Part shown: piece by piece, positions 41,710 to 52,411 of the stretch
Numbering within the stretch: the first letter of the stretch is position 1
Layout of the letters: each line of letters opens with the position of its first letter
Origin: Microbacterium luteolum
GTDB lineage: Bacteria > Actinomycetota > Actinomycetes > Actinomycetales > Microbacteriaceae
DNA: 64,000 nt
Reading direction: 5' to 3'
Assembly (NCBI RefSeq): GCF_039533965.1
Contig: NZ_BAAAUN010000001.1
Location: forward strand, 1,896,950 to 1,960,949
Notes under the pieces: generated by a model
Told to the model about the DNA's origin: nothing
Database searches by the model: none
What the model saw: the letters and a program-made list of their open reading frames with translations, nothing else
Program-made: the position numbers and the translations under genes

Positions 41710-43785
41710 TCACTCCCCGTTCGTCGCGGGCGGAGCGGGAGGTGCAACCGGCGGCGCGGGAGGCGCGACCGGAGGAGCCGGAGGCGCGACGGGAGGCGCA
41801 GGCGGCGCGACGGGAGGAGCCGGAGGTGCGACGGGAGGCGCGGGAGGTGCAACCGGCGGCGCGGGAGGCGCCACCGGAGGAGCGGGAGGCGCCACCGGAG
41901 GAGCGGGCGGAGGCGCATACGTCGGCGGTGCCGGCGGCGCGGGAGGCGCAGGCGGCGGCGCGACCGGAGGCGCAGGAGGAGGCGTCACCGGCGGCGCAGG
42001 CAGCGCGACCGGCGGCCCGGAAGGCGCCGGAAGGTTCGTGTACGCCGGCGGCGCAGAGGCCGGAGGCGCAGGCGGAGCGGCAGGCGCAGACGGCGCCACC
42101 CCGGCGTGCTCGCTCCATCGATGACTGGTGTCCCTCGACGCGGCCTCGGCTGCGGCGCGGCTGACATCCCCGAGCAGTGCCAGGGCATCCGCGCGCTCGA
42201 GTCCGGAGAGGTACCCCGTGATGGGGCCGGGTGCCGTGTGCACCTGCGCACCGGAGACGCGCTGTGCCCGGTCGATCGGTCCCTGCGAGAGCGAGACGCC
42301 CTGCAGACGCGCGAGCGGGAAGACCGCGAGCTTGCGCCACACGAATCCGCGGCGCAGCAGCAGTCCGAAGTCGGCGATCGCATACCCGTGCCGCTTCCAC
42401 GACAGCGGACGACGCCATCCGGCCCTTCGCGGCATCCGCCGGAACGGGTCGCCCTCGGCCGGGCCGACGATGCCCTGCTCCCAGAGGAACGGGATGCTCG
42501 CCGCCGGAACATCCGGCAGCACCAGGCCGAGCACGCGCTCCACGTCGGCGCGCTTGCCGACCGGCAGCACCACGTTGAACTGCTGGGCGTTACCGGACTG
42601 CTGCGCCGCCGCGCTCTTGCCGCTCATCCGGTTGATCTTGATCGTCCACCAGCCGAAGGGTCGCCACAGGAGCGACTGCGAGACCTCGACCGCGAAGATG
42701 CGTCCCGGCGGGAGCGTCTCGGTCACCGTCGTGAGCAGACCGTACGTGATGCGCACGCCGTCCGGCGTGGGCGCGATCGAGTAGCGCAGCGACTTGGAGA
42801 TCTGGGCCCAGGTGATACCCACCACGGCGATGACCATGGGGATGCCCATGGCGAGGCCGATGCCGAGCAGCACCACTCCTCCGCCAGTGTCACCGTCGGC
42901 GACCAGGCCGATGATCGTGCTGCCGAGCGCGATCGCGAAGATCACCCCGAAGAAGAAGAGCCACAGCAGACCCGAGATGAGCTGCGACCCGATCAGACGT
43001 CCGGTCGGGATCTTCACCACGCTCTCCGGGGCGACGTCGGCCAGGTCGACACCGGCGATGAGGCTCGTGACGCCCTCGTTGACCGAGCCGCGCAGCTGCG
43101 CCCGGGTGGAGGCCGGGACTGCCGCGGCATCCGCCCCCGTGGTCGGCGCCTGCGGGTTGAGCGCCGCGTGACGCGCGGCCCGTGCCCCGGAGGCGAGGCG
43201 CAGGATGTCGGCGCGCACCGACTCCGCGCGCGTCGTCGCGAGGTACTCCAGGTCGACGTTCGCGTCATTGCCCGCACCGACCACCTCGAGCTTGGCGAGT
43301 CCGATGATCCGGGCGGGGAACGGACGCGTGAGGTTGACGCCCTGCACGCGATCGAGCGGCGCGCGCCGGTGCGAGCGGAAGACGATGCCCTTGCGCACCT
43401 CGACGTGATCGCCGGTGATGCGGAACTGGTGGAACCGCCACAGCATCCAGAAGACGAGCACCAGCACGACCACGAGACCGAGCACCCCGAGGAGCACCAG
43501 CAGGATCAGGTTGTTCTCGAACACCCAGTCGACCGGGTCTCGACCGGCGTAGTCGCTGTAGTGCACCTCTTCCGGCGTGAAGAGCGTCACCAGCCAGGTG
43601 ATGATCCGGTCGCGCATGTTCGCGATCAGGACTCCGGCGACGATGATCAGCACCAGCCCGCCCTTGAACAGGGGCGTCAGCGGATGCATCCGGTGCCATT
43701 CGCCGTCCGCCAGGGTCGTCGACGGGTCGCCGACCTGCGTGGGCGCCGGTGCGTTCGGCGCGGCGGGGAACTGCTGCTCGCTCAC
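41710..43785 (-). CDS. Triple bacterial PH-domain (YdbT-like) membrane protein with Pro-rich repeat tail
   Basis: The 691-residue protein has four hydrophobic segments in two pairs (about 40-60, 90-120, 240-290) and three bPH_2 domains (starting near FQFRITGDHVEVRKGIVFRSHR, SIAPTPDGVRITYG and the C-terminal RRGFVWRKLAVFPLARLQGV). The last ~130 residues are Pro/Ala-rich and end in eight exact VAPPAPP units. GTG at 43785 overlaps the stop of the smaller PH protein (GTGA). The pair resembles YdbS-YdbT of Bacillus subtilis, envelope proteins linked to bacteriocin resistance. The function here is inferred only. Confidence 0.85.
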   Translation of the reverse strand: MSEQQFPAAPNAPAPTQVGDPSTTLADGEWHRMHPLTPLFKGGLVLIIVAGVLIANMRDRIITWLVTLFTPEEVHYSDYAGRDPVDWVFENNLILLVLLGVLGLVVVLVLVFWMLWRFHQFRITGDHVEVRKGIVFRSHRRAPLDRVQGVNLTRPFPARIIGLAKLEVVGAGNDANVDLEYLATTRAESVRADILRLASGARAARHAALNPQAPTTGADAAAVPASTRAQLRGSVNEGVTSLIAGVDLADVAPESVVKIPTGRLIGSQLISGLLWLFFFGVIFAIALGSTIIGLVADGDTGGGVVLLGIGLAMGIPMVIAVVGITWAQISKSLRYSIAPTPDGVRITYGLLTTVTETLPPGRIFAVEVSQSLLWRPFGWWTIKINRMSGKSAAAQQSGNAQQFNVVLPVGKRADVERVLGLVLPDVPAASIPFLWEQGIVGPAEGDPFRRMPRRAGWRRPLSWKRHGYAIADFGLLLRRGFVWRKLAVFPLARLQGVSLSQGPIDRAQRVSGAQVHTAPGPITGYLSGLERADALALLGDVSRAAAEAASRDTSHRWSEHAGVAPSAPAAPPAPPASAPPAYTNLPAPSGPPVALPAPPVTPPPAPPVAPPPAPPAPPAPPTYAPPPAPPVAPPAPPVAPPAPPVAPPAPPVAPPAPPVAPPAPPVAPPAPPVAPPAPPVAPPAPPATNGE
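41728..41895 (-). repeat. Eight tandem 21-bp units encoding VAPPAPP
   Basis: Eight consecutive 21-base units encode VAPPAPP at the C terminus of the PH-domain protein, with only synonymous differences between units. Imperfect Pro-rich units continue upstream to about 42060. Such a tract is prone to slippage, so copy number may vary between strains. Confidence 0.88.
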
Positions 43786-44363
43786 AGGCCGGTCCGGCGG
43801 GTCTCGGCCACTTCGATGAGGGTGTCGCGCAGCGCTTCGGAAGCAGCCTGGGTCAGGCCCGGGATCTGCACGCCGGTGGTGGCGGCGGCGGTCACCATCT
43901 TCAGCTGCGAGATACCGAAGGCGCGGTCGAGCGGCCCCTGCGTGATGTCCACGAGCTGCATGCGCCCGTACGGCACGGCGATCATCCGCTGCCACAGGAT
44001 GCCCTTGCGGAAGACGATGTCGTCGGCACGGAGCATGTAGCCGATGGCCCTGGCCTGCCGCGGGAGGATGATGAGCGCGATCACCGTGAAGAGCAGGATC
44101 GCACCGGCGGGGATCCACACCCAGTCCTGCTCCATGAAGATGTTGAGCACGACGGCGGCCACGACGACCACGACGATGAAGATCACGTTCTGCACGATCT
44201 GCGAGACGACGTAGCGCGGGGAGATCTGGTGCCAGGTGCCGTCCAGTTCCAGCCGCGCCTCGTTCCGCGCCGTGCGCAGACGCGTGTAGGTGCCCTGGTC
44301 GAGGGCGTCGAGGTCAGTGCCCTCTGCCGGGTTCAGGGGCGCGGTCTCTGGGTTCTGAGTCAT
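43782..44363 (-). CDS. Bacterial PH-domain (YdbS-like) membrane protein
   Basis: The 193-residue protein has two membrane helices (IVQNVIFIVVVVVAAVVLNIF and WVWIPAGAILLFTVIALIIL) followed by one bPH_2 domain (IGYMLRADDIVFRKGILWQRMIAVPYGRMQLVDITQGPLDRAFG). It precedes and overlaps the larger PH protein by four bases, so the two are likely partner subunits. Its 5' end overlaps the 3' end of the DUF3180 gene by 50 bases. No cargo or ligand can be assigned. Confidence 0.87.
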   Translation of the reverse strand: MTQNPETAPLNPAEGTDLDALDQGTYTRLRTARNEARLELDGTWHQISPRYVVSQIVQNVIFIVVVVVAAVVLNIFMEQDWVWIPAGAILLFTVIALIILPRQARAIGYMLRADDIVFRKGILWQRMIAVPYGRMQLVDITQGPLDRAFGISQLKMVTAAATTGVQIPGLTQAASEALRDTLIEVAETRRTGL

Positions 44364-44796
44364 CAGGATCCTTCGGCAGGGTGCAGAACTGTTCGGCGAC
44401 GAGCGCGGCGATCACGAGGATGATCGCGCTCCCGATCAGGGCCAGCATGGCCACAGTCGACCCTACCGGCGGATCGATGGGGCGGGTGAGGAGGAACACG
44501 AGGAGGCCGGCACCGAGGCCCGCCATGATCGCCCCGAGCAGGCTCGAGGCACGGGCGAGGGTGGCCGCGCGGAGTGCGCGGAACGGGTCGATCCGGATGC
44601 CGGAGCGCACGCTGTGCCGCACCGGCCAGGCGACCCCGAGGGATGCGCCCGCGATGAGCAGGAGCAGGACGGGCAGCAGCAGCGACGGGGTGAACGTGGC
44701 GCGACCGCTCGCAGTCAGCAGATGATCCACGAGGTAGCCGAGCCCGACTCCGAGCAGGGCGAGCACGGCGAGCAGGCCGGGCGATGTGCGTCTCAT
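44314..44796 (-). CDS. DUF3180-family membrane protein
   Basis: The 160-residue protein is almost all hydrophobic, with four predicted membrane helices (LLAVLALLGVGLGYLV, LLLPVLLLLIAGASLGVAW, LLGAIMAGLGAGLLVFLLT, MLALIGSAIILVIAALVAEQF). DUF3180 is an actinobacterial family of unknown function regularly found after folK. Its ATG overlaps the folK stop (ATGA), which fixes the start. Confidence 0.88.
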   Translation of the reverse strand: MRRTSPGLLAVLALLGVGLGYLVDHLLTASGRATFTPSLLLPVLLLLIAGASLGVAWPVRHSVRSGIRIDPFRALRAATLARASSLLGAIMAGLGAGLLVFLLTRPIDPPVGSTVAMLALIGSAIILVIAALVAEQFCTLPKDPDDSEPRDRAPEPGRGH

Positions 44797-45332
44797 CCAT
44801 CGCCCCCGGCGCGCAGGTCCGCCGCGAGGTCGGCCACCCTGCCGTGCCCGATGAGTTCCGCGTCGGCGTCGAGGTCGAGCCACGGGTCGAGCACGAAGAG
44901 GCGCTCCGCCGCGCGCGGGTGCGGGAGCTGCAGATGCGGCTCGTCTGAGACGACGTCTCCGTAGGCGATGAGATCGAGATCGAGGGTCCTGTCCCCCCAG
45001 CGCTCGCGGCGTTCGCGGCCGTTCTCGTCTTCGATGGCGTGCAGCATCCCGAGCAGGATCTCGGGCGCGAGCCGGGTCGTGACCAGGGCGACGGCGTTGA
45101 CGTAGCCGGGGGCCTCGGGGTCGGGTCCGTCCACGCGCAGCGCGACGGTCTCGAACAGGTGGGACAGCCGCACCTCGCGGACCAGCGGCAGCCGCGCGAT
45201 CCGTTCTGCGGCGGCGCGGATGGTGGCGTGACGCTCGCCGAGGTTCGCGCCGAGGGCGACGACCGCGACGGCCTCCGGTCGGCCGGGCCGACGCTCTGGC
45301 GGATCCATGGGCTGGGCGAGATTCCGACTCAT
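44793..45332 (-). CDS. folK: 2-amino-4-hydroxy-6-hydroxymethyldihydropteridine diphosphokinase
   Basis: The 179-residue enzyme transfers pyrophosphate from ATP to 6-hydroxymethyl-7,8-dihydropterin in folate synthesis. The opening VALGANLGERHATI, the HPPK signature RERRERWGDRTLDLDLIAYGD and LQLPHPRAAERLFVLDPWLD are all present. The ATG overlaps the folB stop by four bases. It lies in the folE-folP-folB-folK cluster. Confidence 0.94.
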   Translation of the reverse strand: MSRNLAQPMDPPERRPGRPEAVAVVALGANLGERHATIRAAAERIARLPLVREVRLSHLFETVALRVDGPDPEAPGYVNAVALVTTRLAPEILLGMLHAIEDENGRERRERWGDRTLDLDLIAYGDVVSDEPHLQLPHPRAAERLFVLDPWLDLDADAELIGHGRVADLAADLRAGGDG

Positions 45333-45724
45333 GCGGTGATGTCCTCCAGGCCGGGGGTGGTGCGGGTGCGGTGCACGGTGACGGCCACGTCGGTGAACGT
45401 CAGCGGGATCGGGGCGTGCGGCTTGTGGACGGTCACGGTGACGCCCTGCACACGGAGGTCTTCGAGGGCTGTGACGGCGATCCGTTCGGCGAGCGTCTCG
45501 ATGAGGTTCACGGGCTCCCCCGCGACGACGGCGGCGACCTTCTCGGCGAGCTCGCCGTAGTGCACGGTGTCGCGCACGTCGTCGGATGCCGCGGCCTGGT
45601 CCAGCGCCAGGCGAAGGCGGAGATCGATCGTGAACTCCTGGCCGTCCGCGCGCTCGTGGTCGTAGACGCCGTGGCGCCCGAACACGGTCAGCCCGGTGAG
45701 GGAGATCTCGTCGAGGAAGTCCAT
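45329..45724 (-). CDS. folB: Dihydroneopterin aldolase
   Basis: The 131-residue enzyme cleaves 7,8-dihydroneopterin to 6-hydroxymethyl-7,8-dihydropterin and glycolaldehyde. The N terminus ISLTGLTVFGRHGVYDHERADGQEFTIDL and the segment HYGELAEKVAAVV are typical. The ATG at 45724 has TACGCT six bases upstream and no ribosome binding site, which suggests a separate leaderless promoter within the fol cluster, 31 bases after folP. Confidence 0.94.
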   Translation of the reverse strand: MDFLDEISLTGLTVFGRHGVYDHERADGQEFTIDLRLRLALDQAAASDDVRDTVHYGELAEKVAAVVAGEPVNLIETLAERIAVTALEDLRVQGVTVTVHKPHAPIPLTFTDVAVTVHRTRTTPGLEDITA

Positions 45725-45755
45725 GTCCCTAGCGTACGTGGGCGGTCGGACCGCC

Positions 45756-46565
45756 TCACCCCGTCCAGGCGTGGGCGATGGCGAGGGCGTCGCGCGTCGC
45801 GGCGACGTCGTGCACCCGGACGGCCCAGACACCGGCGCGCGCGGCGAGGGCGCTGGTCACGGCGGTGGCGAGGTCGCGGCGGGCCTCCGATATCCCGTCC
45901 GTCTCGCCGGCCTCGGCCTGCAGCGTCTCGGCGAGGAACCGCTTGCGGGAGGTGCCGATGAGCACCCGGGGGCCGAGCGCCACGATCTCGTCGAGCCCGC
46001 GCAGGACGTCCCAGTTCTGGGCGCCCGCCTTGGCGAAGCCGATGCCCGGATCGATGATCAGGCGCGAGGGGGCGATGCCGGCGGCCGCGGCCTCGCCGAT
46101 GCGCTCCTGCAGCTCGCCGGCGACCTCCCTGGCCGCACGGCGGTACTCGGCGTTGGCGTACATGTCGGCGGAGAATCCGCGCCAGTGACCGATCGCGTAG
46201 TCCGCGCCGGACTCGGCCACCGCCGCGCGCATGTCGGGGTCGGCGAGGCCGCCCGAGACGTCGTTGACGATCCGCGCACCGGCGCGCACGGCCGCCGTGG
46301 CGGTGGCTGCGCTGAGCGTGTCGATGCTGACCGGCACGCCCGCCGCCGCGAGCTGCTCGATCACCGGGATCACGCGCTGCTGCTCGACATCGGAGCCGAC
46401 GCGCTCCGCGCCGGGCCTGGTCGACTCGCCGCCGACGTCGAGCACGCTCGCGCCGTCGGCACGCAGCCTCAGCCCGTGTGCGACGGCGTGGTCGACCTCG
46501 AGATAGCGCCCGCCGTCGCTGAAGGAATCGGGCGTCACGTTGACGATGCCCCAGATCCCGGTCAT
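45756..46565 (-). CDS. folP: Dihydropteroate synthase
   Basis: The 269-residue TIM-barrel enzyme joins p-aminobenzoate to the pterin pyrophosphate and is the sulfonamide target. Signatures are GIVNVTPDSFSDGG, LDVGGESTRPGA, IVNDVSGG, IDPGIGFAK and IGTSRKRF. The ATG overlaps the folE stop by four bases. Confidence 0.95.
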   Translation of the reverse strand: MTGIWGIVNVTPDSFSDGGRYLEVDHAVAHGLRLRADGASVLDVGGESTRPGAERVGSDVEQQRVIPVIEQLAAAGVPVSIDTLSAATATAAVRAGARIVNDVSGGLADPDMRAAVAESGADYAIGHWRGFSADMYANAEYRRAAREVAGELQERIGEAAAAGIAPSRLIIDPGIGFAKAGAQNWDVLRGLDEIVALGPRVLIGTSRKRFLAETLQAEAGETDGISEARRDLATAVTSALAARAGVWAVRVHDVAATRDALAIAHAWTG

Positions 46566-47188
46566 CCAGACGTCCCGGAACCCTTGGCCTGGGTCGCTGA
46601 GCTCGTCGAAGCGCCGATCAGCGTGATGAGCTCGGCGCGCGCCGCGGCATCCGTGTACTCGCCGCGTGCGGCGATCGTGAGCGTCGACGCCTCGGTCTGC
46701 CGGCCGCCGCGCATCGTCACGCAACCGTGGCTGGCGTCGAGCACGACGAGGACGCCGCGGGTGTCGAGGTGCTCCGCGATCGTGTCGGCGATCTGCTCGC
46801 CCAGACGCTCCTGCACCTGCGGACGGGCGGCGAGGATCTCGACGACGCGCACGAGCGCGCCGAGCCCGACGACCTGCTCGCCCGGCAGATACGCGAGGTG
46901 CGCGTGACCGGCGAACGGCAGGAGGTGGTGCTCGCAGACGGAGCGGAAGCGGATGTCGCGCAGCAGCACGGCGCCGGAGGGGAGCGTGTCGGGAGCGGGT
47001 CCGCGCGCCACGCTGATCGTGCGCGCCAGCGGCTCCGCGGCATCCTCGCCGACGCCGTCGAAGAACTCCGAGTACAGCTCGGCCATCCGGGCCGGGGTCT
47101 GCTTCAGGCCGGGGCGATCCGGATCTTCGCCGATCGCCTCGAGCAGCTCCCTGGTGAGCCGTTCGACGCGCTGCCTGTCGACGGTCAC
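46562..47188 (-). CDS. folE: GTP cyclohydrolase I with repeat-derived C-terminal tail
   Basis: The 208-residue enzyme makes dihydroneopterin triphosphate from GTP, the first step of folate synthesis. The zinc-site sequence SVCEHHLLPFAGHAHLAYLP and the C-terminal HGCVTMRGG are intact. The normal family C terminus is followed by about 17 extra residues (GASTSSATQAKGSGTSG), encoded by a copy of the short interspersed repeat. The GTG start is one base after the ftsH stop. The catalytic core is unaffected. Confidence 0.94.
   Translation of the reverse strand: MTVDRQRVERLTRELLEAIGEDPDRPGLKQTPARMAELYSEFFDGVGEDAAEPLARTISVARGPAPDTLPSGAVLLRDIRFRSVCEHHLLPFAGHAHLAYLPGEQVVGLGALVRVVEILAARPQVQERLGEQIADTIAEHLDTRGVLVVLDASHGCVTMRGGRQTEASTLTIAARGEYTDAAARAELITLIGASTSSATQAKGSGTSG
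46591..46613. repeat. Short interspersed repeat at the folE C terminus
   Basis: The complement contains CGCTTCGACGAGCTCAGCGA and differs at several positions from the serS copies. It is read in frame as ASTSSAT and lies close to the folE-folP overlap, so the repeat supplies a C-terminal tail here as in serS. Confidence 0.6.
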
Positions 47189-47189
47189 G

Positions 47190-49190
<2,001 letters not shown>

Positions 49191-49249
49191 GATCGGATCA
49201 GCGTATCGCGCGTGGACTAGGCACCCGCTGTGCGTTCACCCACGGCGTA

Positions 49250-49271
49250 CCCTTCGTCAAGCTCAGGGACC
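49250..49271. repeat. Short interspersed repeat between hpt and ftsH
   Basis: CCTTCGTCAAGCTCAGGGAC is an intergenic copy, 8 bases before the hpt stop region and in the opposite orientation to the serS copies, with about three mismatches to them. It shows the repeat is not tied to coding function. Confidence 0.65.
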
Positions 49272-49278
49272 ACCCCCG

Positions 49279-49830
49279 TCAGCTGTAGACGTGCGGCGCG
49301 AGCACGGCCACGTCGCGCAGGTTGCGGTACCGCTCGGCGTAGTCCAGTCCGTACCCGACGACGAAGTCGGTGGGGATGTCGAATCCGACGTACCGGCAGT
49401 CGATGACGACCTTCGCGGCCTCGGGCTTGCGCAGCAGCGCCAGCACCTCGATCGACTCCGCCCCGCGGGACTCGAAGTTCTCGAGCAGCCAGCTGAGGGT
49501 CAGGCCGGAGTCGATGATGTCCTCCACGATCAGCACGTGCTTGCCGTTGAGGTCGGTGTCGAGGTCCTTGCGGATCTGCACGACGCCGCTGGACTTGGTG
49601 CTCGCGCCGTAGCTCGACACGGCCATCCAGTCCATCGGGGCGTGGAACGGCAGCGCCCGGGCGAAGTCCGCCATCACCATCACGGCGCCCTTGAGCACAC
49701 CGACCAGCACGAGCTCCTTCCCCGCGTAGTCGACGGCGACCCGCGCCGCGAGCTCGTCGAGCTTGGCGAGGATCTGCTCCTCTGTGACGAGGATCTGGGC
49801 AAGGTCGTCCTGGATTTCCGCGGCGCGCAT
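49279..49830 (-). CDS. hpt: Hypoxanthine phosphoribosyltransferase
   Basis: The 183-residue purine-salvage enzyme has the PRPP-binding signature VLIVEDIIDSGLTLSWLL and the N-terminal VGVLKGAVMVMADFAR loop. It converts hypoxanthine or guanine with PRPP into IMP or GMP. TAAAAT, a near-consensus -10 element, ends exactly six bases before the ATG, so it is a clear leaderless start. It sits between ftsH and tilS as in most actinobacteria, apart from the inverted DUF937 gene. Confidence 0.94.
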   Translation of the reverse strand: MRAAEIQDDLAQILVTEEQILAKLDELAARVAVDYAGKELVLVGVLKGAVMVMADFARALPFHAPMDWMAVSSYGASTKSSGVVQIRKDLDTDLNGKHVLIVEDIIDSGLTLSWLLENFESRGAESIEVLALLRKPEAAKVVIDCRYVGFDIPTDFVVGYGLDYAERYRNLRDVAVLAPHVYS

Positions 49831-49917
49831 GGATCGATTTTAGGCGACGACGACAGGGCATCCGCACTACTGTGAGCGGTGAGACGGGCGGACGCCCGAA
49901 CGACGGAAGGAATCACC

Positions 49918-50511
49918 ATGGCTCTTGACGACATCCTCAAGCAGGTGCCGATCGACGACATCGCCGAGAAGCTGGGCGTCTCGCATGACGAGGCGAAGGT
50001 CGCGATCGAGCAGGGCGGTGCCATTCTGCTGGGCGGACTGGCCAAGAACGCCGAGACCGCCGAGGGCTCCGCGGCGATCCAGAAGGCGCTGCAGAAGCAC
50101 GAGGGATCCACGGGGGCGTCGAAGGTCGACGACGTCGATCAGGCCGATGGCGGCAAGATCGTGGCGCACATCCTCGGCGGGAAGGAGAAGGAGGTCACGA
50201 CGAAGCTGACCGAGTCGAAGGCGACTCCGGGCATCGACTTCGGCAAGCTCCTCCCGATCCTCGCGCCCATCGTGATGGGTCTCATCGCGAACGCGAACAA
50301 GAGCAAGAACCCGCAGGCGGATGCCGGCGGTCAGGACTCCGGCGGCGGCATCGGCGACCTCATCGGCGGCCTGCTCGGCGGCGGCAACAGCGGCTCGAGC
50401 GCGGGCGGCGGCGGCATCGGCGATGTGCTGGGCGGACTGCTCGGCGGCGGCAACTCCGGCGGCGGCGGGATCGGCGACCTCCTGGGTGGACTGCTCGGCG
50501 GCAAGAAGTAG
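49918..50511 (+). CDS. DUF937-domain protein with Gly-rich tandem repeats
   Basis: The 197-residue protein has a DUF937 (YidB-like) helical domain (ALDDILKQVPIDDIAEKLGVSHDEAKVAIEQGGAILLGGLAKNA) and a tail with three similar units of the form GGGIGD-x-LGGLLGGGNSG. Function unknown; family members are small, abundant, and lack catalytic motifs. GAAGGA precedes the ATG at 49918. The gene is inverted relative to hpt and tilS and is followed by a strong hairpin, which suggests that it was inserted into the conserved tilS-hpt block. Confidence 0.85.
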   Translation: MALDDILKQVPIDDIAEKLGVSHDEAKVAIEQGGAILLGGLAKNAETAEGSAAIQKALQKHEGSTGASKVDDVDQADGGKIVAHILGGKEKEVTTKLTESKATPGIDFGKLLPILAPIVMGLIANANKSKNPQADAGGQDSGGGIGDLIGGLLGGGNSGSSAGGGGIGDVLGGLLGGGNSGGGGIGDLLGGLLGGKK

Positions 50512-50537
50512 TCAGCGCTCTTCTGCGGCCACTTCGC

Positions 50538-50576
50538 ACTTCTGCGGCCTCCTGCACACCAGGAGGCCGCAGAAGT
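50538..50576. terminator. Perfect 17-bp hairpin after the DUF937 gene
   Basis: ACTTCTGCGGCCTCCTG pairs perfectly with CAGGAGGCCGCAGAAGT across five bases (CACAC) between the converging DUF937 and tilS genes. A partial repeat, TTCTGCGGCCACTTCG, precedes it. It most likely stops transcription in both directions. Confidence 0.82.
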
Positions 50577-50607
50577 TCGTTCCGGCCGCACAAGTCGCCC
50601 GCGGGAG

Positions 50608-51600
50608 TCAGCGAGCGGATGCCGTGAAGACGAGCTGCCCGCCTCGGCGCACGGCCGAGCAGCCGGGCAGGTCGATCGGCCCCTGCCCCGTCCAGTCCGT
50701 GACGAGCCGGGCGACCTCGACGGTCTGCGTGCGGGTCAGACTCACGCCGAACTCGCTGTCGACGACGAAGCGGATGATGCGATTCCGCAGAGCCGCGGGG
50801 TTCGCTGCGAGGGCGGCGACGCTCACCGAGATGCCCGCCTCCGCGTGCTCGACGATGTCCTCGATCGTCTCGTGGATCATGTCGTCGAACGCCTCGGCGT
50901 CCTCGCGGAGCTGCTCCGCGGTGCGGGCCAGCGCCTCCGCGATGCCGGGCCCGAGTTCCGCCTCGAGCACCGGGAGCACCGTCTCGCGCACGCGCACCCG
51001 GGCGAACCGGTCGTCGAGATTATGGGGGTCGTCCCACGGGTCCAGAGCGGATGCCGTGCAGAACTCGCGCGTCGTCTCCCGCCGCACCCCGAGCAGCGGC
51101 CGCAGCCAGCGCAGCCCGTCCTCGTCCTCGCGCGCCGGCGCCATGCCCTGGAGGCTCGCGGCCCCGGAACCGCGTGCGAGTCCGAGCAGCACCGTCTCGG
51201 CCTGGTCGTCGAGCGTGTGCCCGAGGAGCACCGCGGATGCCCCGACATCGGCCGCGGCATCCCGCAGCACCCGGTAGCGCGCGGCACGCGCCGCCGCCTC
51301 AGGACCGCCGTCGCCATCGACGTCGACGCGCACCACGAGGGCTTCGATGCCGAGACCTGCGGCGATGCGCGCCGCACGCGCGGCGACCTCCGCGGAGGCG
51401 TCCTGCAGACCGTGGTCGACGGTGACGGATGTCACCGGCATCCGCCGCTTCGATGCCTCGAACGCCGTGGCCGCGGCGAGCGCGAGCGAATCCGCGCCTC
51501 CGGAGAGGGCGACGACCACCGTCGAGCCCTCGGCGAGTTCGGCGAGCGCGGAGCGCACGGCGAGGCGGATCTCGGCGACTGCGGGTTTCAGCGACGGCAC
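50608..51600 (-). CDS. tilS: tRNA(Ile)-lysidine synthetase
   Basis: The 330-residue N-type ATP pyrophosphatase has the P-loop SGGADS (33-38) and the family motifs GHTLDDQAETVLLGLARGSG and RPLLGVRRETTREFC. It attaches lysine to C34 of tRNA-Ile(CAU) so that AUA is read correctly. The GTG at 51600 has TAGCGT six bases upstream and is probably leaderless. Confidence 0.94.
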   Translation of the reverse strand: MPSLKPAVAEIRLAVRSALAELAEGSTVVVALSGGADSLALAAATAFEASKRRMPVTSVTVDHGLQDASAEVAARAARIAAGLGIEALVVRVDVDGDGGPEAAARAARYRVLRDAAADVGASAVLLGHTLDDQAETVLLGLARGSGAASLQGMAPAREDEDGLRWLRPLLGVRRETTREFCTASALDPWDDPHNLDDRFARVRVRETVLPVLEAELGPGIAEALARTAEQLREDAEAFDDMIHETIEDIVEHAEAGISVSVAALAANPAALRNRIIRFVVDSEFGVSLTRTQTVEVARLVTDWTGQGPIDLPGCSAVRRGGQLVFTASAR

Positions 51601-51637
51601 GACTCCACGCTAGCGGGGTGCGCCGCCGCTGTCCCGC

Positions 51638-52411
51638 TCACCGGGCCGACCAGCCGCCGTCCATCGTGTAGCTCGCCCCGGTCACCATGGCCGCTTCCTC
51701 GCTCGCGAGCCAGGCCACGAGTCCTGCGACCTCGGCCGGCTCGACCAGCCGCTTGATGGCGCTCTCGGTGAGCATGATCCGGTCCAGGACCTCCGCCTCG
51801 GGGATGCCGTGCACGCGGGCCTGGTCCGCGAGCTGCTTCTCGACCAGCGGTGTCCGGACGTACCCGGGGTTGACGCAGTTGCTCGTGACCCGATGCTCAC
51901 CGCCCTCCAGCGCGGTGACCTTCGACAGCCCCTCGAGCCCGTGCTTGGCCGCGACGTACGCGGACTTGTACGGCGACGCGCGCAGCCCGTGCACCGAGGA
52001 CACGTTGATGATCCGTCCGAACCGCTGCGCGTACATCGCCGGGAGAACGGCGCGGATCAGCAGGAACGGCACCTCCAGCATGAGGGTCGTGATCCTGCGG
52101 AACTCGCGGGGATCGAAGTCCTGGATCGGGCTGACGTGCTGGATCCCGGCGTTGTTCACCAGGATGTCCACCCCGGCCAGCGCTTCCGTCAGCCGGTCGT
52201 CCGCGAGCGCCGCGGAGTCCAGCAGGTCGACGGCCCAGGTGGACCCGCCCACCGCCGCCGCCGCGGCTTCGCAGCCTTCGGCATCCCGGTCGGCGACGAC
52301 GACGTGCGCGCCGCGAGCCGCCAGCTCGTGCACGACGGCCAGCCCGATCCCGCTGGCACCGCCGGTGACGAGCGCCCGCCGGCCGGCGAGCGGCTGCGGT
52401 GCGGCGCTCAC
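51638..52411 (-). CDS. 3-hydroxybutyrate dehydrogenase-like short-chain dehydrogenase
   Basis: The 257-residue protein has the SDR motifs TGGASGIG and YVAAK, with NNAGIQHVSPIQDF and GYVRTPLVEKQLADQARVHGI, which are typical of D-3-hydroxybutyrate dehydrogenases that make acetoacetate with NAD. The GTG at 52411 overlaps the stop of the transporter gene (GTGA), so both are co-translated. The transporter may import the substrate or a related acid. Confidence 0.87.
   Translation of the reverse strand: MSAAPQPLAGRRALVTGGASGIGLAVVHELAARGAHVVVADRDAEGCEAAAAAVGGSTWAVDLLDSAALADDRLTEALAGVDILVNNAGIQHVSPIQDFDPREFRRITTLMLEVPFLLIRAVLPAMYAQRFGRIINVSSVHGLRASPYKSAYVAAKHGLEGLSKVTALEGGEHRVTSNCVNPGYVRTPLVEKQLADQARVHGIPEAEVLDRIMLTESAIKRLVEPAEVAGLVAWLASEEAAMVTGASYTMDGGWSAR

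Noticed and set aside
41728..42060. CRISPR-like array
   Set aside because: The repeated units are contiguous, of 21 bases, in frame and encode VAPPAPP; there are no unique spacers and no cas genes.
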